Positions 20,912 to 29,724 are shown, numbered from the stretch's first letter. The stretch is DNA of 44,642 bases from Bacteroidales bacterium (GCA_021738535.1 JAIPBU010000033.1:1-44642), one strand, 5' to 3'. Notes: generated by a model from the letters alone, not told the origin. Numbers and translations: made by a program.

Positions 20912-21703
20912 ATGAAACAACCCGAACTAGGCAGAAAGATCTCCGAGCTCAGAAGGGCAAAAGGCTTAACCCAGGCTGAACTTGCGGAAAAGTGCAATCT
21001 GAGCCTGAGAACCATTCAGCGCATAGAATCAGCTGAAGTGATGCCCAGGAGCTACACGATCAAACTGATATTCGAGAACCTCGATTATGAGATCTACAGT
21101 TCGTTCGGGAAACTGTCCTACAACTTAGACAGAATGGCCTACAGGACAGGCAATTGGTTCAAAAGAGCATACAGGTACATAATAGATTTATTTAACTTAA
21201 AAACTAACACGATGAAAAAAATTACAATCTTATCGATTCCTTGCATCTCAATTGCTCTCCTGCTACTTTTCACCGGCCAGGAGACAAAAGCACAGGATAA
21301 AGAAATGGTCAGATCCGAATTAAACAATTTTAATGCTGAATTTGTAAACTGGTTCAATGCCGGCCGCATGGATTCTATTGGTATGGTGTATAATGAAAAT
21401 TCCTGCCTGGTACCCGCTAATTACCAGGAAGTACATGGCAGGGAAGATATAATTGCCTATTATAGTTTTCTCTATCAGTCCGGTTTCCGGTTCAGGGAAA
21501 ACAAATCAAAAACCATGATCATAACTGACTCAATTGTAGTAGAAAGAGGGGTCTGGACGGGAGAACTGGAAATTTTGGTAACAGGTACCTACCTGACACA
21601 ATGGAGATTCTCAGATGGCAAATGGTTCATTGAAAATGAAATGACAAACACGGATTATATCCCGGGAAACAATTCATTAAACATTTCGCCAAAAACTCAA
21701 TAG
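20912..21703 (+). CDS. HTH regulator with a membrane/signal segment and SnoaL-like sensor-type domain
   Basis: A 263-residue protein. Residues 5-60 form an XRE-type helix-turn-helix (ISELRRAKGLTQAELAEKCN, then SLRTIQRIESAEVMPRS). A basic linker leads to MKKITILSIPCISIALLLLF at about 100-119, which looks both like a transmembrane helix and like the start of a signal peptide (ending TKAQD). The remaining ~140 residues fit a SnoaL/DUF4440 NTF2-like domain, which would then be periplasmic. One reading is a ToxR-like one-component membrane regulator that senses a ligand outside. The other is a fusion of an HTH gene with a former secreted SnoaL gene; ATG 21211 could still start the second product alone. 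The 5' region carries putative autoregulatory half-sites. Confidence 0.7.
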   Translation: MKQPELGRKISELRRAKGLTQAELAEKCNLSLRTIQRIESAEVMPRSYTIKLIFENLDYEIYSSFGKLSYNLDRMAYRTGNWFKRAYRYIIDLFNLKTNTMKKITILSIPCISIALLLLFTGQETKAQDKEMVRSELNNFNAEFVNWFNAGRMDSIGMVYNENSCLVPANYQEVHGREDIIAYYSFLYQSGFRFRENKSKTMIITDSIVVERGVWTGELEILVTGTYLTQWRFSDGKWFIENEMTNTDYIPGNNSLNISPKTQ

Positions 21704-21751
21704 GGAGGTTATATACTGGCAGATACCCGGCGGAACTTTTAGACATAGGGA

Positions 21752-22387
21752 TTAATGTAACTTTATTCCCAGGCTGAATTGTGTAAAACCCATCATATAA
21801 TAATCCGGGCCAACCTGGAAATTTAAAGGATACAATTCATAAATAAAACGGCTGTCCGGCCTGTTCAACCTGAGGCCCCCGCCAAAAGATCCGCCGCAGT
21901 AAAGCCTCCAGAAGTAATCAGAATATGTATTTTCTCCCTGGGGCCAGCCACCGGTACCTTTCAGTCCCCTGGAATAATTTACAAATCCTCCGCCGTATAT
22001 CACTAGGCTTAATGAACCAATCCTGATAAGATCAAGTTCGGCATTAAGGCCCAGGCTGGTAAGCCTGTAATAATAATCAGGCACATCGGTCACCATCAAA
22101 CTCATGAAATTACCCGTCATTATACCCGGGCTTAACCGCAGCCTGTCGCCTTTCCAGACACCATGCTTATATGAAAATGATATCATGCCGCCAAATCCCA
22201 TCTCACTACCACCCTCGTTAATTCCTATGGATATACCGGGGTTAATGCTTCTGTTTGAATATGAAACATCCTGCGAAGTTGCAACAGCACTTATGCTGAT
22301 TAAAACCAATACCTGTAAATATTTCACTTGTTCCTTAATTTTAGAAAAAAATAAAGATAGTACTATTAACCCATACTCAATATCCAT
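21752..22387 (-). CDS. Probable outer-membrane beta-barrel-like protein
   Basis: A protein of 191-211 residues. The frame opens at ATG 22387, but a GTG at 22327 gives a standard signal peptide (KYLQVLVLISISAVATSQ) and is an attractive true start. The mature part has alternating hydrophobic strands, Gly and aromatic residues (GFGGMISFSYKHGVWKG, LSLVIYGGGFVNYSRG) and ends with TQFSLGIKLH, a beta-strand with a near-terminal aromatic residue pattern, as in small outer-membrane barrels. No specific family is recognised. It is divergent from the M1-like peptidase gene. Confidence 0.6.
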   Translation of the reverse strand: MDIEYGLIVLSLFFSKIKEQVKYLQVLVLISISAVATSQDVSYSNRSINPGISIGINEGGSEMGFGGMISFSYKHGVWKGDRLRLSPGIMTGNFMSLMVTDVPDYYYRLTSLGLNAELDLIRIGSLSLVIYGGGFVNYSRGLKGTGGWPQGENTYSDYFWRLYCGGSFGGGLRLNRPDSRFIYELYPLNFQVGPDYYMMGFTQFSLGIKLH

Positions 22388-22555
22388 GCAATAAAAAGAG
22401 TGACTTAATAAACCGGGGTGTCACTAACGATAAACACCGGCCCCAAACTCACCAAATTACGCCGACCACCGGGAGCAACTACCTTTCCTGCATCTTTTAA
22501 AATTATACATCGTCGTTATCTAAACATTTCATACAAAAATGAGAAACTTAAAACC

Positions 22556-23995
22556 ATGAAAAGATCATTGCTGCTAATTATTACAGGAGTATTATGTTTA
22601 TCATTAAAAGGCACATTAACAGCTCAGTCGAAGCTGCCCGAATCTTATGAGATTACATGCGAGTTCCTGCCTGAACACGCCAGCTACAAAGTTTACGAGA
22701 TACCAAATAATTCCTTTATGCGGGGTAAAGCCCTTGTTAAGTTTCCCGGTGAAATATCACATGAACCGGCTTTTTACCTGCACGGTGAACTATGGATAGA
22801 TTCGATCCTGACAGGCAATAAACATGTTAAGTACAGCTCTGAAACTGTCCTGAGCAGGAAGGATTATTCAAATGTTTGCATTAGGGTAAAGCTGGAGGAT
22901 ATGGGTGCACCATACACTGATAGCCTCGAGATATATTACTCAGGCTATTTTAATGCTTCAAAAGCCAGGTCCCTGTCAGACTATATGAGAATTAATAAAA
23001 AGGACGGGGTTCTGCTAAGAAGCTTCGGTTATTCGCTGTGGTTCCCCGTTTTTGAAAATGAAACCCTGCTTAGCTATTATTCCGATTTTAAAGAGGTGAA
23101 AATAATAACTCCATCCGGCTACCAGGCAGTTGTTTGCGGCGATTTAAAAAATAATGTTGCCAGGAAAAACAAAAGGATATGTACATGGATACCCGGGTAC
23201 ACAAACATACGGCATGTACAATGCGTGGCCAGGAAATATGAGATACTTAGCGGACCGGAAGTAGACATATATTATCTCGGTGAAGGTGATTCATCAAATG
23301 AAGCAAAATCAATACTTGAATATTCTGCCAGGCTCAGGGAATTATTTTCTGAGAACCTGCGGGATATTAATTCCGGCTCAAAGGTTATTGTTTGTGAGAT
23401 GCCAAAATACGGCGATATCTCAAGCAATAATGTTATCGGCTTGTCGACTGACAGGTTCAATTCATTTAACGACGATATATGGTCTAAAAGCACCCTTGCC
23501 CACGAAATGCTTCATCCTTTCGTACATATTCCGGTAAAAGAAGAAAATCCCCTTTATGCATTGATTATAGAAGGCTTTCCCGGCTTCATGCAGTTTTATG
23601 CCATGGAAAGGCTGGAACCAGGCTCCTCTTTCGACATTAATAAAAGGGCAATGCGTTTACACAGGAGCTACCTGCAGAAGAAAAAAACCGGCAAAACATC
23701 TCGCGGCTTTGACCTGCCTGAAGAAAAACCGGTACTGGAGATCAGCGGTGATGAGATAGGTCTTTACAAAGACGTCTTTGTCCTCAACGACCGTGTAAGC
23801 CTTTTTATGATATACCTGTGGAATAAGATGGGTGACAAAAACTATGATCAATTCCTGTATGAACTGTTCAATATGGATTCAATTAATTATGCCTCTTTTG
23901 AAAGCCTTATCCTGAAATATATCCCGGCTTGCAGCAAAGACCTGGAAATATGGCTCAGCACAACCAGGTACCCGGAAAGATTCTATCCCTTCTAA
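22556..23995 (+). CDS. Secreted M1-like (gluzincin) metallopeptidase
   Basis: A 479-residue protein when started at ATG 22556, which begins a clean signal peptide (MKRSLLLIITGVLCL ... TAQ); the upstream in-frame extension to 22418 runs through repeat-like DNA and is not likely translated. The zinc site is HEMLH at 316-320, and E339 lies exactly 18 residues after the second His, the HExxH-X18-E spacing of family M1. The exopeptidase motif GAMEN is not evident; CEMPKYGDISSNN sits at the equivalent place. So it may be an M1-fold peptidase with altered specificity. The N-terminal ~220 residues resemble the M1 beta-sandwich. Its stop codon overlaps that of the convergent lipoprotein gene. Confidence 0.72.
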   Translation: MKRSLLLIITGVLCLSLKGTLTAQSKLPESYEITCEFLPEHASYKVYEIPNNSFMRGKALVKFPGEISHEPAFYLHGELWIDSILTGNKHVKYSSETVLSRKDYSNVCIRVKLEDMGAPYTDSLEIYYSGYFNASKARSLSDYMRINKKDGVLLRSFGYSLWFPVFENETLLSYYSDFKEVKIITPSGYQAVVCGDLKNNVARKNKRICTWIPGYTNIRHVQCVARKYEILSGPEVDIYYLGEGDSSNEAKSILEYSARLRELFSENLRDINSGSKVIVCEMPKYGDISSNNVIGLSTDRFNSFNDDIWSKSTLAHEMLHPFVHIPVKEENPLYALIIEGFPGFMQFYAMERLEPGSSFDINKRAMRLHRSYLQKKKTGKTSRGFDLPEEKPVLEISGDEIGLYKDVFVLNDRVSLFMIYLWNKMGDKNYDQFLYELFNMDSINYASFESLILKYIPACSKDLEIWLSTTRYPERFYPF

Positions 23996-24723
23996 TCCTG
24001 GTCATCGTCATCGTCATCGTCATCGTCATAATCATACTCCACTTCGCCGGCCATCTCAAGTGCGCTGACAACCATATCATAAATGGAAGTATTGCTTGAT
24101 GAACTGATTAGAATAACTCCGTCCATGTTCTTTGTGGCAGAGGTAAAATCCTGATCATCTGTGCCATTGAACCATGATGCAGGATCAATAGTAACCTGGG
24201 CTATGAAAGATGCATCAGCCTCGAATACTATGGAGCCTTCCAGCTCAACCTCAAAGGTCTCATCCGAATTGTGCTCAAAGCGAACCTGGTGCTCAGTGCC
24301 CTCCAGGTCGGTATAGACCCCTTCCATGACTATTGATGGCATAGCTCCGTCATCCTTAATACCAAGCTCTACTTCTACTTCTTCATAGGTGCCGGCCGGT
24401 ATTGTTATATTGCTTATATCAGGATTGGTATTACCTGTTGCAAAGTCAAGCTCCACATCGCCGTCGCGCTCAAATTCAATCTCTAAAAGATCATCACCTT
24501 GCTCAGCTTCAAATTCAACCTCATCAAACATTATACTGCCTGAGCTAAACATTAGTTCACCATTCATAGCCTTAGCCTGGTTAAGGACATTACCAGACTT
24601 TACAGTCACAAATTCCAATTCAAGCCTTGGTTCATTGTTGCTCTCCTTCTCACATCCCGCAAGAATAAACAATGCTGCCATTGCGGAAAAAAGTATGCTG
24701 TTGTTAAAAATTTTTCTTTTCAT
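23992..24723 (-). CDS. Asp-tailed lipoprotein of unknown function
   Basis: A 243-residue lipoprotein (lipobox LAGC, Cys 24). The body is acidic and beta-rich, with DUF4382-like features: a leading LELEFVTVKSG, a central TIPAGTYEEVEVELG and a repeated acidic strand pattern. The C-terminus ends in a tail with nine consecutive Asp residues, encoded by a GAT/GAC microsatellite. The tail could bind divalent cations such as calcium. The last 4 bp of the gene overlap the convergent M1-like gene so that the two stop codons share bases. The function is unknown. Confidence 0.65.
   Translation of the reverse strand: MKRKIFNNSILFSAMAALFILAGCEKESNNEPRLELEFVTVKSGNVLNQAKAMNGELMFSSGSIMFDEVEFEAEQGDDLLEIEFERDGDVELDFATGNTNPDISNITIPAGTYEEVEVELGIKDDGAMPSIVMEGVYTDLEGTEHQVRFEHNSDETFEVELEGSIVFEADASFIAQVTIDPASWFNGTDDQDFTSATKNMDGVILISSSSNTSIYDMVVSALEMAGEVEYDYDDDDDDDDDQD
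24000..24034 (-). repeat. GAT/GAC microsatellite coding for poly-Asp
   Basis: A trinucleotide tract (CAT/CGT on the + strand) encodes the poly-Asp tail of the lipoprotein at 23992-24723. Slippage would change tail length in frame. Confidence 0.75.
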
Positions 24724-24895
24724 ATGCTTAACTTATTGATTTCTAAATATTTTTCTTTAATCAATGATAAATTAATCTCAATTCTGGTCTTATATCAATC
24801 CGGGCAACCTCTGTTGCACCAGGTATTGAGAAAGACTAACAAAGCCCAAACAAGATTTGTTCAACCAATTACGGCGACTGCAGGGAGACACATTA

Positions 24896-26683
24896 CTATT
24901 CACTACTGATCAGGGCAACTATTATATTATCCTTTTCAGGGCTTATGTTATCTTCTGATGTAAAAGGGATTAACTTCTGATTATTTGAAATAAGAAAAAG
25001 AGGAATGCTGGTCTGCCCGTGTTTCCTTTTGAAATCCTCGAAACTGAATTTATCGGTAAGCTTTGTGGATTTGATACTGGCTCCTTCCCTTACCCTTTTC
25101 GTTATATAATTGTAGGTAATCTCTTTTCCAAAAAGAAACCTGCCTCTTAAATACTGTGGTGAAAATTCTCTTTCATCTTCCTTGGTTACAGGTTGAACCT
25201 GGTAAAGGTTTTCCCTGTCAAATATTTCCGAAAAATGAAGTACACCCATTGAATTAACCTCATCATTGGATGTTAAGGCCAGCAGTTTGCCCACCCCTTC
25301 AAGGCTGATTCTATCTATTACCTTCTCAGCAATGATACTTTCGTTAAAGGCGTTTAATCCTGCCAGATTTGCCTTATTGATGTTAGACCTGTTCGTATCC
25401 AGTATTATAACACTGAAACCATGTTCCTTCAGAACCGAACCGATCTGCAGCGCCCATTCCTGTGCCCCGGCTATCATTACTCCCTGTGGGTCTGATTGTG
25501 AAATCTTCAGTAATTTACCGGCCATCGGACTTGTAATACCATATATGAGAACAGTCCCGATGATTACCATAAAAGTAATAGGTACCAGGTATTCAGACTG
25601 GTCAACATTAATATCTGCCAGCTTCAGGGCAAAAACCGACGATACTGCCGCCGCTACAATACCTCTCGGGGCCATCCATGAAATGAACAACTTATCCCTG
25701 AGCTTCAGGTTAGACCTGATGGACGAAATAAATACTGATAGAGGCCTGGCAATTAAGACCAGTACCAGGATAAAAATCAAACCTTTATAATTCATTAACT
25801 GAATATCACTTAACGATAACCTGGCTGAAAGAAGTATAAACAGTACGGGTATCATTAATACGGTAAGATTCTCTTTAAAGTCCTTGATCTCCTTCACCGG
25901 CACATACTTCTGGTTTGCCAGTACAATGCCCATTATTGTGCAGGCAAGCAGTCCCGACTCTTCCTGGAAATGATCTGATATCAGGAAAGCCGCCACTACA
26001 AAGCTGAGAGCAGCAACCTCCTGGAGAAAACCGGGGATCCAGTACTTTCTTATCAACAGGGTAAGTAATGCCGCAAATCCGCCACCGATAATGGTCGTCA
26101 TTAATATTGTCTTAAAAATCTCCAGTAAAATATGAGATGCTGCATTTTCAGCCTGCCCGATAAGAATAACTTCAAATACCAGGATTGCAAGCAAAGCACC
26201 AATGGGATCGATCAATATCCCTTCCCATTTCAGGATATTGCCTACATCCTTCTTCGGCCTGATACTGCGCAGCAAGGGACCGATGACAGTGGGACCTGTA
26301 ACTGTCAGCACAGCACCCAGCAATATCGCTATCTCCATGTTCAGTTCAAAGAGCCAGTGAGCTGCCAGCACTACCGTAAGCCAGGTGATAAGAACCCCCA
26401 CAGATAGCAATAATGACAGTACCCTGCTTATCTTTCTGAATTCACTTAACTTGAGCGTTAAGCCTCCCTCGAAAAGGATTATTGCAACAGATAAGGAAAT
26501 AAAAGGAATGAGCAATTCCCCAAACATATCATCCGGATTGATATAGCCTAATACCGGACCTGCAATAATCCCCAGTACAAGAAATAATAATATTGAAGGT
26601 ATCCTGATTCTCCATGCAAGCCACTGCGAAGCAAAACCAAGGAATACTATTAACCCAAAACTTATTAAAATATTCTCCGTCAT
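24896..26683 (-). CDS. CPA-type cation:proton antiporter with RCK-like C-terminal domain
   Basis: A 595-residue inner-membrane protein. The first ~385 residues hold about 12 transmembrane helices of the monovalent cation:proton antiporter superfamily, including LFLVLGIIAGPVLGY, AIILFEGGLTLKL and LGAVLTVTGPTVIGPLLRS, features seen in NhaP/CPA1-like proteins. Next comes a Rossmann-like RCK/TrkA-N domain at about 395-500 (GVMIAGAQEWALQIGSVLKE, VIILDTN), with the glycine motif GxGxxG degenerate. A further ~90 residues form a TrkA-C-like end. It should exchange Na+ or K+ for H+ and be gated by a nucleotide or ligand through the RCK part. The neighbours give no clue to regulation. Confidence 0.88.
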   Translation of the reverse strand: MTENILISFGLIVFLGFASQWLAWRIRIPSILLFLVLGIIAGPVLGYINPDDMFGELLIPFISLSVAIILFEGGLTLKLSEFRKISRVLSLLLSVGVLITWLTVVLAAHWLFELNMEIAILLGAVLTVTGPTVIGPLLRSIRPKKDVGNILKWEGILIDPIGALLAILVFEVILIGQAENAASHILLEIFKTILMTTIIGGGFAALLTLLIRKYWIPGFLQEVAALSFVVAAFLISDHFQEESGLLACTIMGIVLANQKYVPVKEIKDFKENLTVLMIPVLFILLSARLSLSDIQLMNYKGLIFILVLVLIARPLSVFISSIRSNLKLRDKLFISWMAPRGIVAAAVSSVFALKLADINVDQSEYLVPITFMVIIGTVLIYGITSPMAGKLLKISQSDPQGVMIAGAQEWALQIGSVLKEHGFSVIILDTNRSNINKANLAGLNAFNESIIAEKVIDRISLEGVGKLLALTSNDEVNSMGVLHFSEIFDRENLYQVQPVTKEDEREFSPQYLRGRFLFGKEITYNYITKRVREGASIKSTKLTDKFSFEDFKRKHGQTSIPLFLISNNQKLIPFTSEDNISPEKDNIIVALISSE

Positions 26684-26734
26684 TTATCTGTTTTATACTA
26701 AAATATTAATCACATTTAGACCTCTGAGCCCACA

Positions 26735-26800
26735 ATCCCAGTTACGGTTCGCCCCGCACACCAAATTACGGGAACGAAGTGAGCTAATTACGGCGGGCAA
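26735..26800. repeat. AATTACG-type interspersed repeat
   Basis: This short spacer has CAGTTACGG, CAAATTACGGG and CTAATTACGGC around GAACGAAGTGAGC. The same arrangement recurs, with variation, at about 22452, 29560-29630, 32873, 34617, 35877, 36173, 37175 and 38755. It overlaps the last codons of the acetamidase-family gene. Confidence 0.6.
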
Positions 26801-27812
26801 ATATCCCCTTATCAATATGCATTGTCACCATCATGTTCTGATCCACCACCTCGGCTATGCGAAGGTCGCCTGTCAGTGAGGTGAGCATAAAGGCCTCGCT
26901 GCGACTCAAGCCATGCCCCTCCTCAAGGTAATCGATCATATAAGTGTTGGCCTTGCGGGCAGCCTCGTCAAGTGTCGGGGCCACGGCTGTGACAGCATAG
27001 GTAGTGGCTGTCTCATACTGCGGCTCCTTCATATCATGACCGTCCTTGATCACTTTCAGCTCATAAACAACCCTGCCCGGTACTTCTATGGCCGTGCCGC
27101 ATACCTCTCCTGCACCCTGCGCTGCGTGCATGTCGCCAATAGAGAAAAGGGCTCCCTCAACAAAGACAGGGAAGTACAGTACGGTGCCCTCTGTCATGTT
27201 CGGATCATCCATATTGCCGCCATTGGCTCGGGGCGGTATAGTCGACAGCATCTCTTCGGTGTCGGGCGCCACGCCCATCACACCGGCGAAGGGATTGAGA
27301 GGGACATTTATGCCTTCCGAAAACTGAACAGACTGCATATCCTTTGACAGCTCCCAGGTGCGCAGCAGTGGCTCAAACTCCTCCTCCAGGAAGATGCCGT
27401 TAACTATGCGCGTCCATCCCCATTCGCCAATCTCCACTACGTGCAGCTTAACCTGCAGTATGTCGCCTGGCATGGCACCCCTGACAAAGACAGGACCGGT
27501 TAGCGGGTGCACGAGACCGGGATCATAATCCTCCAGGGCAGCAAATTCAGCGGCCGTCATACCGGGACTGATCTGCTCATCGGCAGCCTCCTCGGTGTAG
27601 ACTTCTATGACAGCACCATCGTCTACCGTAAGCACGGGCTCAATCTGGCTGCTGAACTTATTATGCGTCTGGTCACGGCTAAGACTGTGATCAATGGTAT
27701 ACCCCGGACCTGCATCCTCTTCCTTCTGTTCCTCAACAGTGCAGGATGAAAGAATAAAAGGTATTATTAGTAATAATGAAACACTGTAAATGATAAGCGA
27801 TTGTTTTTTCAT
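26784..27812 (-). CDS. Acetamidase/formamidase family lipoprotein
   Basis: A 342-residue FmdA/AmdA-family hydrolase with a lipoprotein signal (ILSSC, Cys 24). Family features include HPLTGPVFVRGAMPGDILQV near 100, NPFAGVMGVAP, PPRANGGNMD and FSIGDMHAAQGAGEVCGTAIE (quoted in pieces), the metal- and substrate-site segments of acetamidases. It would hydrolyse short amides to acid and ammonia, in the periplasm rather than the cytoplasm. Similar lipoprotein versions are common in Bacteroidota and their substrate is not known. It is a single gene. Confidence 0.88.
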   Translation of the reverse strand: MKKQSLIIYSVSLLLIIPFILSSCTVEEQKEEDAGPGYTIDHSLSRDQTHNKFSSQIEPVLTVDDGAVIEVYTEEAADEQISPGMTAAEFAALEDYDPGLVHPLTGPVFVRGAMPGDILQVKLHVVEIGEWGWTRIVNGIFLEEEFEPLLRTWELSKDMQSVQFSEGINVPLNPFAGVMGVAPDTEEMLSTIPPRANGGNMDDPNMTEGTVLYFPVFVEGALFSIGDMHAAQGAGEVCGTAIEVPGRVVYELKVIKDGHDMKEPQYETATTYAVTAVAPTLDEAARKANTYMIDYLEEGHGLSRSEAFMLTSLTGDLRIAEVVDQNMMVTMHIDKGIFARRN

Positions 27813-27867
27813 GAGTATGCGATTTTAATAATTCCTGGTTACGGAAATAAAGGTAGTGAGAAAATCA

Positions 27868-28395
27868 CTACCCTACACCTTCAATAAACTTATCAAACCT
27901 CTCTTCAATTTCTCCTTTGAAATTTTCATCAGTCAGCCTTGTCTTCATTATTGTATCGGGATCTTTCTTCTTGTCCTCGCTGACAACCAGTCCAATCGGG
28001 AATGCAACACATTCCCGGCACTTATCCCCCATCAGTTCCTTCACCTCCCTGAACACATGTCCATGACCAAACTTCTCGTCCTTCTGCTCGTCACCGCTGC
28101 CGCAGCAACTTACGAAATACAGGTTTTTTATCTCCTCACGGTACTTCTTTAAAAAACCCTTCAGTGGCGGTATAAAACGACCCACCCATACGGGACCAAC
28201 AACAATGACCCTGTCATAGTCCGATGGATTGTTTTTAACTGCTTTCACCCCGGCGCTTATCTTAAGCATAAAGAGGAAGAAATTGTTTATCCTCGGTCTT
28301 ATCTCTTCCTTTTCACATTTCAGCTTGCCGGATATGCGTTCAGCCAGGTAATTGTTACTGCCCGTACGCGAATAATAATAAACGATTGTTTTCAT
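27868..28395 (-). CDS. Flavodoxin-like protein
   Basis: A 175-residue cytoplasmic flavodoxin-fold protein. The N-terminal FMN phosphate loop is YYSRTGSNNYLAERI (residues 7-21), and the second flavin loop is GPVWVGRFIPPLKGFL. The length and motifs suit the flavodoxin/NAD(P)H-quinone-reductase group. It could serve as an electron carrier, for instance for the ferredoxin-reductase-like protein elsewhere in the window, but there is no operon link to show this. It is a single gene. Confidence 0.8.
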   Translation of the reverse strand: MKTIVYYYSRTGSNNYLAERISGKLKCEKEEIRPRINNFFLFMLKISAGVKAVKNNPSDYDRVIVVGPVWVGRFIPPLKGFLKKYREEIKNLYFVSCCGSGDEQKDEKFGHGHVFREVKELMGDKCRECVAFPIGLVVSEDKKKDPDTIMKTRLTDENFKGEIEERFDKFIEGVG

Positions 28396-28703
28396 CAGGT
28401 AAATTAATTTTTACGCTAAAATAAAACATTTAAGCTTTCAGGCGTAATGGGATTTGTTTTTTAATGTTTAAAAGTTTAAAGGTTGAGGAGTTTAGAAGTT
28501 TAAACCCAGTTAAGGCTTGAGTCAGCAAGCCAGATTACGTAGCCGCACTTACCCTGAACTTGCTTGCACTGATCTTGCCTGCCCTGAGTTTGCCGAAGGG
28601 TCGAAGGGTCGAAGGATCAAAGGGAAATCGCCATTTTTATTGTCTAATGCAGTTTTTTGCTAAATTTATCATAATATAATTATAGCTTATAATTAATAAT
28701 AAT
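28396..28703. other. noncoding spacer with repeat-like strings
   Basis: A 308-bp divergent gap. It holds a GTTTAAA-rich stretch (28465-28500), a CAGATTACG string, and CCCTGAGTTTGCCGAAGGG followed by tandem GTCGAAGG units (28582-28617). The last resembles the CCCTGAGCnTGTCGAAGGG element common in many bacterial genomes. A TTG-N18-TAAATTTA pair at 28640-28668 is a candidate promoter for the next gene. Confidence 0.55.
28640..28668 (+). promoter_or_regulatory. candidate promoter of the CPBP protease gene
   Basis: TTG at 28640-28642 is followed after 18 bp by TAAATTTA at 28661-28668. The start codon lies 35 bp further on. Confidence 0.4.
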
Positions 28704-29501
28704 ATGATGAAAAGAAGTATACGCGCTATAGCATTATCCGTTCTTTTTTCAAGTATTGGCTTTGTGCTTTCTTTTTTACTGAGAAAAGTATTTGATATTG
28801 ATTTATCTAAGCTTGAAATGTCGATTATTGCTTTTATTATAACGACACTATGCGCTCTTTTACTTTTTCCAATAGTATTTAAAATTCCATTTGGCAAAGT
28901 AAGCATCAGGGAATTTATCTACAGAGTTGGATTATTCCCTCCAAAGAAAATTCATGGCTTCATATTATTGGGTGTCCTTGCTGCAGCAACAACCCTGTCA
29001 GCAATGCTAATCGGGTCTTTACTAACTGGTAAATATGTATTCGATAGTTCCAAAATCACTCTTGCACAGGCCATATTCAGCCTTACCCCGGGGATATGGG
29101 AAGAAGTTTTCTACCGTGGTATTATAATGATTGTTCTTTTAAGGATAAGCGGTTCTTTTAAAAAAGCAGCAATTATACAGGTAGTAATTTTTGCAATTGC
29201 CCATATCAAGGGCTTTGACCTCAAATCCATTATAGATCTCTTTTCCGTGTTAGTCATTGCTATTGGTTTTACTTTCATGGCATACAAAACAAAATCACTC
29301 ATTCCTGGTATTGTTTTTCATTACTTACATGATACATTTTTGTTCTCCGTCCAGATACCAGGAGGCGAGTATACCGGATTCAAAGACAATGCACTTTTTT
29401 ATTCAGCATTATGGATAGCAATTGGGATAGTAATTATACTTACACATTACTTATCCAAAAAATACAAAATCATTAATAAATATAATTTTTACAGGTTGTA
29501 A
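28704..29501 (+). CDS. CPBP family intramembrane metalloprotease
   Basis: A 265-residue protein with about eight transmembrane segments. The CPBP/Abi signature is present: WEEVFYRGI (EExxxR), then FAIAHIKG and HYLHDTF with the metal-binding His residues. This is the Rce1-type glutamic/metal intramembrane peptidase family, whose bacterial members process peptides or serve as immunity proteins for bacteriocins. No bacteriocin genes are seen nearby. It opens the run of same-strand genes that contains the two toxin-antitoxin modules. Confidence 0.85.
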   Translation: MMKRSIRAIALSVLFSSIGFVLSFLLRKVFDIDLSKLEMSIIAFIITTLCALLLFPIVFKIPFGKVSIREFIYRVGLFPPKKIHGFILLGVLAAATTLSAMLIGSLLTGKYVFDSSKITLAQAIFSLTPGIWEEVFYRGIIMIVLLRISGSFKKAAIIQVVIFAIAHIKGFDLKSIIDLFSVLVIAIGFTFMAYKTKSLIPGIVFHYLHDTFLFSVQIPGGEYTGFKDNALFYSALWIAIGIVIILTHYLSKKYKIINKYNFYRL

Positions 29502-29626
29502 GGTACTATAAAACTGCACTTTACTGCATAGCAACCAACCACATCAAACCCAGGACCAAAGGTGGGTAGCGAGCAAATTAGTTGAACGCCAGTGCGCCAG
29601 TTACGCGCGTGAAACGAGTAAACTAC

Positions 29627-29724
29627 TATACTCAAAAACATATAATTACAATTTATTCGCCATTTTTATATCTAATTACATATAATTTGCTTATATTAGC
29701 ATAAATTATATCTAAAAACATATA
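29627..29724 (+). promoter_or_regulatory. three HipB-type operators spaced 40 bp apart
   Basis: Three 18-bp sites of the form TATAT-N8-ATATA lie at 29627-29644, 29667-29684 and 29707-29724 (the first reads TATAC-N8-ATATA). Start positions differ by exactly 40 bp. The N8 spacer equals that of the E. coli HipB operator TATCC-N8-GGATA. The third site ends directly before the ATG of hipB, so binding would also block the start region. Confidence 0.8.

Noticed and set aside
22418..22555. N-terminal extension of the M1-like peptidase
   Set aside because: It passes through spacer repeat DNA and would bury a clear signal peptide that starts at 22556.
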